7,054 nt of DNA from Sphingobacterium sp. UBA1575 (GTDB lineage Bacteria > Bacteroidota > Bacteroidia > Sphingobacteriales > Sphingobacteriaceae). Shown here one piece after another: positions 5,743 through 7,054 of the stretch; position 1 is the first letter of the stretch, and each line of letters starts with the position of its first letter. A model generated the notes under the pieces. The model ran no database searches, was not told the DNA's origin, and saw nothing but the letters and a program-made list of their open reading frames with translations. The DNA is taken from assembly GCA_002322865.1 (NCBI GenBank), contig DCOH01000060.1, positions 49,895-56,948 on the forward strand. The letters are read 5' to 3'. A program made the position numbers and the translations under genes.

Positions 5743-6467
5743 TTCTGGAAAGAATTGGGAATTTTTTTAATACCTGAGATGCCTGAAGCACAACCGTAAA
5801 AATAGTTGTTGAGGTTTACCGCTAATCCATGCTTTAGGAATATTTCTTGAACAAATTTACAATCGCCGAAATTCTTACTGTAAATCCACAGCATACGGTA
5901 ATCACTGGGATTCCCGAGGAATAATTTTCCAAGGATTGGAATTAATTTTCCCAAATAGAATCCATAGAAAAAGTTCAAAACAGGGTTAGATGGTTTGGAT
6001 ACTTCCACAAAACTAAATTTTCCTCCTGGCTTTAAGATTCGGGAGACCTCTAAGGCCAATTGGTTGAGTTGATCTTTATTGAATGTTTTTAGGCCATATG
6101 CACAGGTAAGAATATCAAAACTGTTTGCGGGAAGCGAATTGTTAAGGACGTCTTCCGTAAATGTCTTTAATTTTCCGGAGAAAAGTTTATCTCCCTTAGC
6201 TTTTGCTTTGGTTTGCATTTCCTCTGAAAAATCCAATGCATAAAAAGTGGCGTTAGGATATTTTTTCAACAATAGGTTCCAGTTTTCACCTAAACCGGAT
6301 AAGATATCAATTACTTGGATAGGGTCATTGTTTTCAGCTAACACATTTATAAATTGTTTTCTCCATCGAATACTAAATCCGAATGAAGTAATATAATTCA
6401 TTCTTTCATAGGAAGAAGACATTTGATTGAAAAGCTTTTTGACAAATGCTGGATCGTATATATTCAT
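5739..6467 (-). CDS. UbiE/MenG-like class I SAM-dependent methyltransferase (divergent)
   Basis: Methyltransferase of 242 residues, the usual length of the UbiE/MenG (quinone C-methyltransferase) family. The N-terminal signature is recognisable but altered: FNQMSSSYERMNYITSFGFS then IRWR (13-36), where the family has YDxMN...S.G.HRxWR. The SAM motif I is VIDILSGLGE (52-61); the acidic residue after beta-2 is Asp79 (YALDFS); then DILTCAYGLKTF (118-129, family FDxxTxxFGLRN); motif III RILKPGGKFSFVEVSKP (143-159) is close to the second UbiE signature. The C-terminus (LWIYSKNFG, YGCASGISGIKK) departs from the usual SxxxFP and GGVxxIHxxxK. The SAM fold is clear and a quinone-like or lipid substrate is likely, but this looks like a paralog, not the housekeeping MenG. 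The only in-frame start is at 6467, preceded by AAAAAAA. A terminator-type hairpin ends 37 nt upstream, so expression may be attenuated or start in that short gap. Confidence 0.88.
   Translation of the reverse strand: MNIYDPAFVKKLFNQMSSSYERMNYITSFGFSIRWRKQFINVLAENNDPIQVIDILSGLGENWNLLLKKYPNATFYALDFSEEMQTKAKAKGDKLFSGKLKTFTEDVLNNSLPANSFDILTCAYGLKTFNKDQLNQLALEVSRILKPGGKFSFVEVSKPSNPVLNFFYGFYLGKLIPILGKLFLGNPSDYRMLWIYSKNFGDCKFVQEIFLKHGLAVNLNNYFYGCASGISGIKKIPNSFQN
5744..5762 (-). promoter_or_regulatory. Candidate regulator-binding site upstream of the response regulator gene
   Basis: The 16-nt ATTCCCAATTCTTTCC (- strand, 5762 to 5747) is identical to the sequence at 3705-3690 in front of the PepSY gene. 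Here the second half-site is imperfect: TTCCCAA-N4-TTCCAGA (5 of 7 matching). It lies inside the last codons of the methyltransferase gene, 68-83 nt before the regulator ATG. A weak -7-like box TAGTTTTA lies at 5712 to 5705. Autoregulation by the encoded OmpR-type protein is the simplest reading; the coding overlap means chance identity cannot be excluded. Confidence 0.4.
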
Positions 6468-6504
6468 TTTTTTAGATATGGTAATTGATTCTGGCCATGA
6501 ATAT

Positions 6505-6542
6505 AAAAAAAACTCCTGAAGCGGGGAGCTCCAGGAGTTTTT
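6505..6542 (-). terminator. Intrinsic terminator hairpin, copy 1 (near-symmetric)
   Basis: CTCCTG (6513-6518) pairs with CAGGAG (6532-6537); five further A-T pairs extend the stem; loop 13 nt. On the - strand it is followed by eight T (6512 to 6505). On the + strand five T follow, so it could work both ways. It lies between the candidate small RNA and the methyltransferase start. Confidence 0.7.
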
Positions 6543-6590
6543 AACTAACCAATTATTAACCTAAATTATGAGCAAAACATATTTCAATCT
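6505..6590 (-). ncRNA. Candidate small RNA (or leader RNA), copy 1
   Basis: Predicted - strand transcript of about 85 nt. It would start near 6588, some 6 nt after the box TACTTTGGCA (6603 to 6594), and end in the T-tract at 6505. The body contains an AT-rich single-stranded segment (GGTTAATAATTGGTTAG) and a 3' hairpin whose CU-rich loop GAGCTCCCCGCTT includes the palindrome GAGCTC, able to pair with other RNAs or with itself. A second near-identical copy lies upstream. Because the methyltransferase ATG follows 37 nt after the T-tract, this copy might instead be an attenuator leader. No Rfam family recognised. Confidence 0.45.
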
Positions 6591-6593
6591 TCG

Positions 6594-6603
6594 TGCCAAA
6601 GTA
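6594..6603 (-). promoter_or_regulatory. Candidate -7 promoter box of small RNA copy 1
   Basis: TACTTTGGCA on the - strand fits the Bacteroidetes TAnnTTTGCA pattern with one mismatch. TTTA at 6629 to 6626, 22 nt upstream, is a weak -33 candidate. The block TA[C/T]TT[T/C]GGCA is retained in both element copies although the bases around it have drifted. Confidence 0.4.
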
Positions 6604-6839
6604 TTTTTAATTATATATTCGTTTCTAAATCAAGGGACTAATTTTCTAATCTTAACATTTATTAACTATTTCCGCCGGGTGGTTTCCCACATGTCACTTC
6701 AAAATAAGTTTGAATTAAGGTTAGAATCGCCCTTTAAGTATGTTTAAAGCAAGGGGAAAGTAACAAGAAACTATATGAACCATACATTTTACATACTTTA
6801 AGTATACTTTCACTATGCTTTTACCACGAAGCATACCAT

Positions 6840-6872
6840 AAAAAAACTCCTGAAGCGGGGAGCTCCAGGAGT
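6840..6872 (-). terminator. Intrinsic terminator hairpin, copy 2
   Basis: Same 6-bp GC-rich core stem and loop as copy 1 (6847-6852 with 6866-6871). On the - strand a run of seven T (6846 to 6840) follows. On the + strand the T-run is interrupted (GTCTTAA), so it is effective only for - strand transcripts. Confidence 0.68.
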
Positions 6873-6928
6873 CTTAACTAACCAATTATTAACCTAAATT
6901 ATGAAATTTGATAAGTATATTTCAAGTA
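6840..6928 (-). ncRNA. Candidate small RNA, copy 2
   Basis: Predicted - strand transcript of about 87 nt from near 6926 to the T-tract ending at 6840. Box TATTTCGGCA (6941 to 6932) takes the place of TACTTTGGCA in copy 1, with TTTA 18 nt further upstream as a possible -33 element. The hairpin, loop and AT-rich body match copy 1. No gene follows within 300 nt on this strand, which favours a free-standing small RNA over a leader for this copy. Confidence 0.42.
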
Positions 6929-6931
6929 CTA

Positions 6932-6941
6932 TGCCGAAATA
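6932..6941 (-). promoter_or_regulatory. Candidate -7 promoter box of small RNA copy 2
   Basis: TATTTCGGCA on the - strand is the equivalent of TACTTTGGCA in copy 1, with two mismatches to TAnnTTTGCA. TTTA at 6963 to 6960 gives an 18-nt spacing. It is weaker than copy 1 and judged mainly by its matching position. Confidence 0.32.
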
Positions 6942-7014
6942 TGTTTTTTAACTAAATTTTAAATAAAAAACCATCTTTACTGACAATTTTATGGCAATCC
7001 ATCCTTAAAAAGCT

Positions 7015-7054
7015 TTATTTAATAGCTTCAGGCTTGTCAATCACCTTGTCAAAA
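7015..7054 (-). CDS. C-terminal end of an unidentified protein, cut by right edge
   Basis: On the - strand the frame from the window edge reads FDKVIDKPEAIK and then TAA (7017 to 7015). The charged, soluble composition and ordinary codons look like a real protein end, and a - strand gene here would agree with the direction of everything from 2706 rightward. Only 12 codons are visible, so neither the product nor the reality of the gene can be established. The stop is followed by AAGCT...AGCTTTTT, a weak terminator-like inverted repeat overlapping the last codons. Confidence 0.35.
   Translation of the reverse strand, partial: FDKVIDKPEAIK

Larger units (their letters stand above)
6503..6613 (-). 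repeat. Direct-repeat element, copy 1
   Basis: Core 6503-6571 is nearly identical to 6838-6904, differing by one A and one T of run length and one T/C change. It comprises the hairpin and the segment AACTAACCAATTATTAACC (+ strand). Similarity continues less perfectly through TATTTCAA-N6-TGCC and a T-run to about 6613. Copies are spaced 334 nt, same orientation. The gradient of conservation (hairpin and adjacent AT segment best, promoter-like block next) suggests a functional RNA unit rather than a recent simple duplication, since the 224-nt spacer is not repeated. Confidence 0.85.
6838..6957 (-). repeat. Direct-repeat element, copy 2
   Basis: Second copy of the same element. The hairpin core (CTCCTG 6847-6852, CAGGAG 6866-6871, identical 13-nt loop) and the AT segment are the same as in copy 1. 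The T-run after the hairpin on the + strand is broken here (GTCTTAA), whereas the run of seven T after the hairpin on the - strand is intact. This favours the - strand as the working orientation. No protein gene directly follows this copy on the - strand. Confidence 0.85.
6468..7014. other. Long intergenic region with two copies of a hairpin element
   Basis: About 550 nt without a convincing protein gene. It holds two tandem copies of the element described separately (6503-6613 and 6838-6957). The spacer 6614-6837 is AT-rich with two small inverted repeats: ATACTT-T-AAGTAT at 6793-6805 and TATGCTT...AAGCATA at 6814-6835. On the + strand, 6568-6747 encodes 59 codons starting inside the repeat, judged fortuitous. 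Near 6965-6990 the - strand has GCCAT...ATGG followed by six T, a weak possible terminator for the gene at the right edge. Nothing else recognised. Confidence 0.6.

Noticed and set aside
6505..6590. Amino-acid attenuator of the Bacteroid-trp type
   Set aside because: No run of Trp or other single amino-acid codons in a leader peptide, and the downstream gene is a methyltransferase, not a biosynthetic operon.
6568..6747. A 59-codon + strand frame (MSKTYFNLRAKVFLIIYSFL...) starting at the ATG of repeat copy 1
   Set aside because: The equivalent frame in copy 2 (6901) ends after 16 codons, and a 5-nt length difference after the ATG shifts the conserved downstream block out of frame. No homology recognised; it runs through the unrepeated spacer.

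Overview
The window looks like a chromosomal segment of a Bacteroidota (Bacteroidetes) species, most likely of the Sphingobacterium/Pedobacter group. Reasons: low to moderate G+C, A-rich regions without clear Shine-Dalgarno sequences before most starts, TAnnTTTG-like promoter boxes, a short split KdpD, PepSY-like secreted proteins of the Bacteroidetes type, and a lipoprotein with a Bacteroidetes-style export signal. The taxon is inferred from these features, not from a database match.

Left part (1-2541, + strand): the 3' end of a short kdpD (KdpD sensor domain plus UspA-like domain, cut by the left edge) overlaps by four bases a separate membrane histidine kinase with HAMP, PAS, HisKA and HATPase parts. 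Together they look like a split KdpD potassium/osmotic sensor. The kdp transport genes would lie upstream, outside the window. Positions 2542-2705, between convergent genes, hold a cluster of REP-like repeats that includes a perfect 30-bp inverted repeat.

Middle (2706-5679, - strand): reading leftward, an OmpR-family response regulator and its histidine kinase (TAATG overlap) are followed by two small exported PepSY-like paralogs, one periplasmic and one a probably surface-exposed lipoprotein. An identical 16-bp sequence occurs just upstream of both the PepSY pair and the regulator gene. At the PepSY promoter it sits in a perfect TTCCCAA-N4-TTCCCAA direct repeat with 11-bp period, placed as expected for an OmpR-type activator site. 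I infer that the two-component system controls the PepSY pair and probably itself.

Right part (5739-7054, - strand): a divergent UbiE/MenG-like SAM methyltransferase is preceded by about 550 nt without a convincing protein gene. This stretch carries two tandem copies, 334 nt apart, of an element made of a promoter-like box, a conserved AT-rich segment and a strong hairpin with a T-tract in the - strand direction. They look like duplicated small RNA genes of about 85-90 nt; the copy next to the methyltransferase could instead be its attenuator leader. The last 40 bases appear to hold the C-terminus of one more - strand gene.
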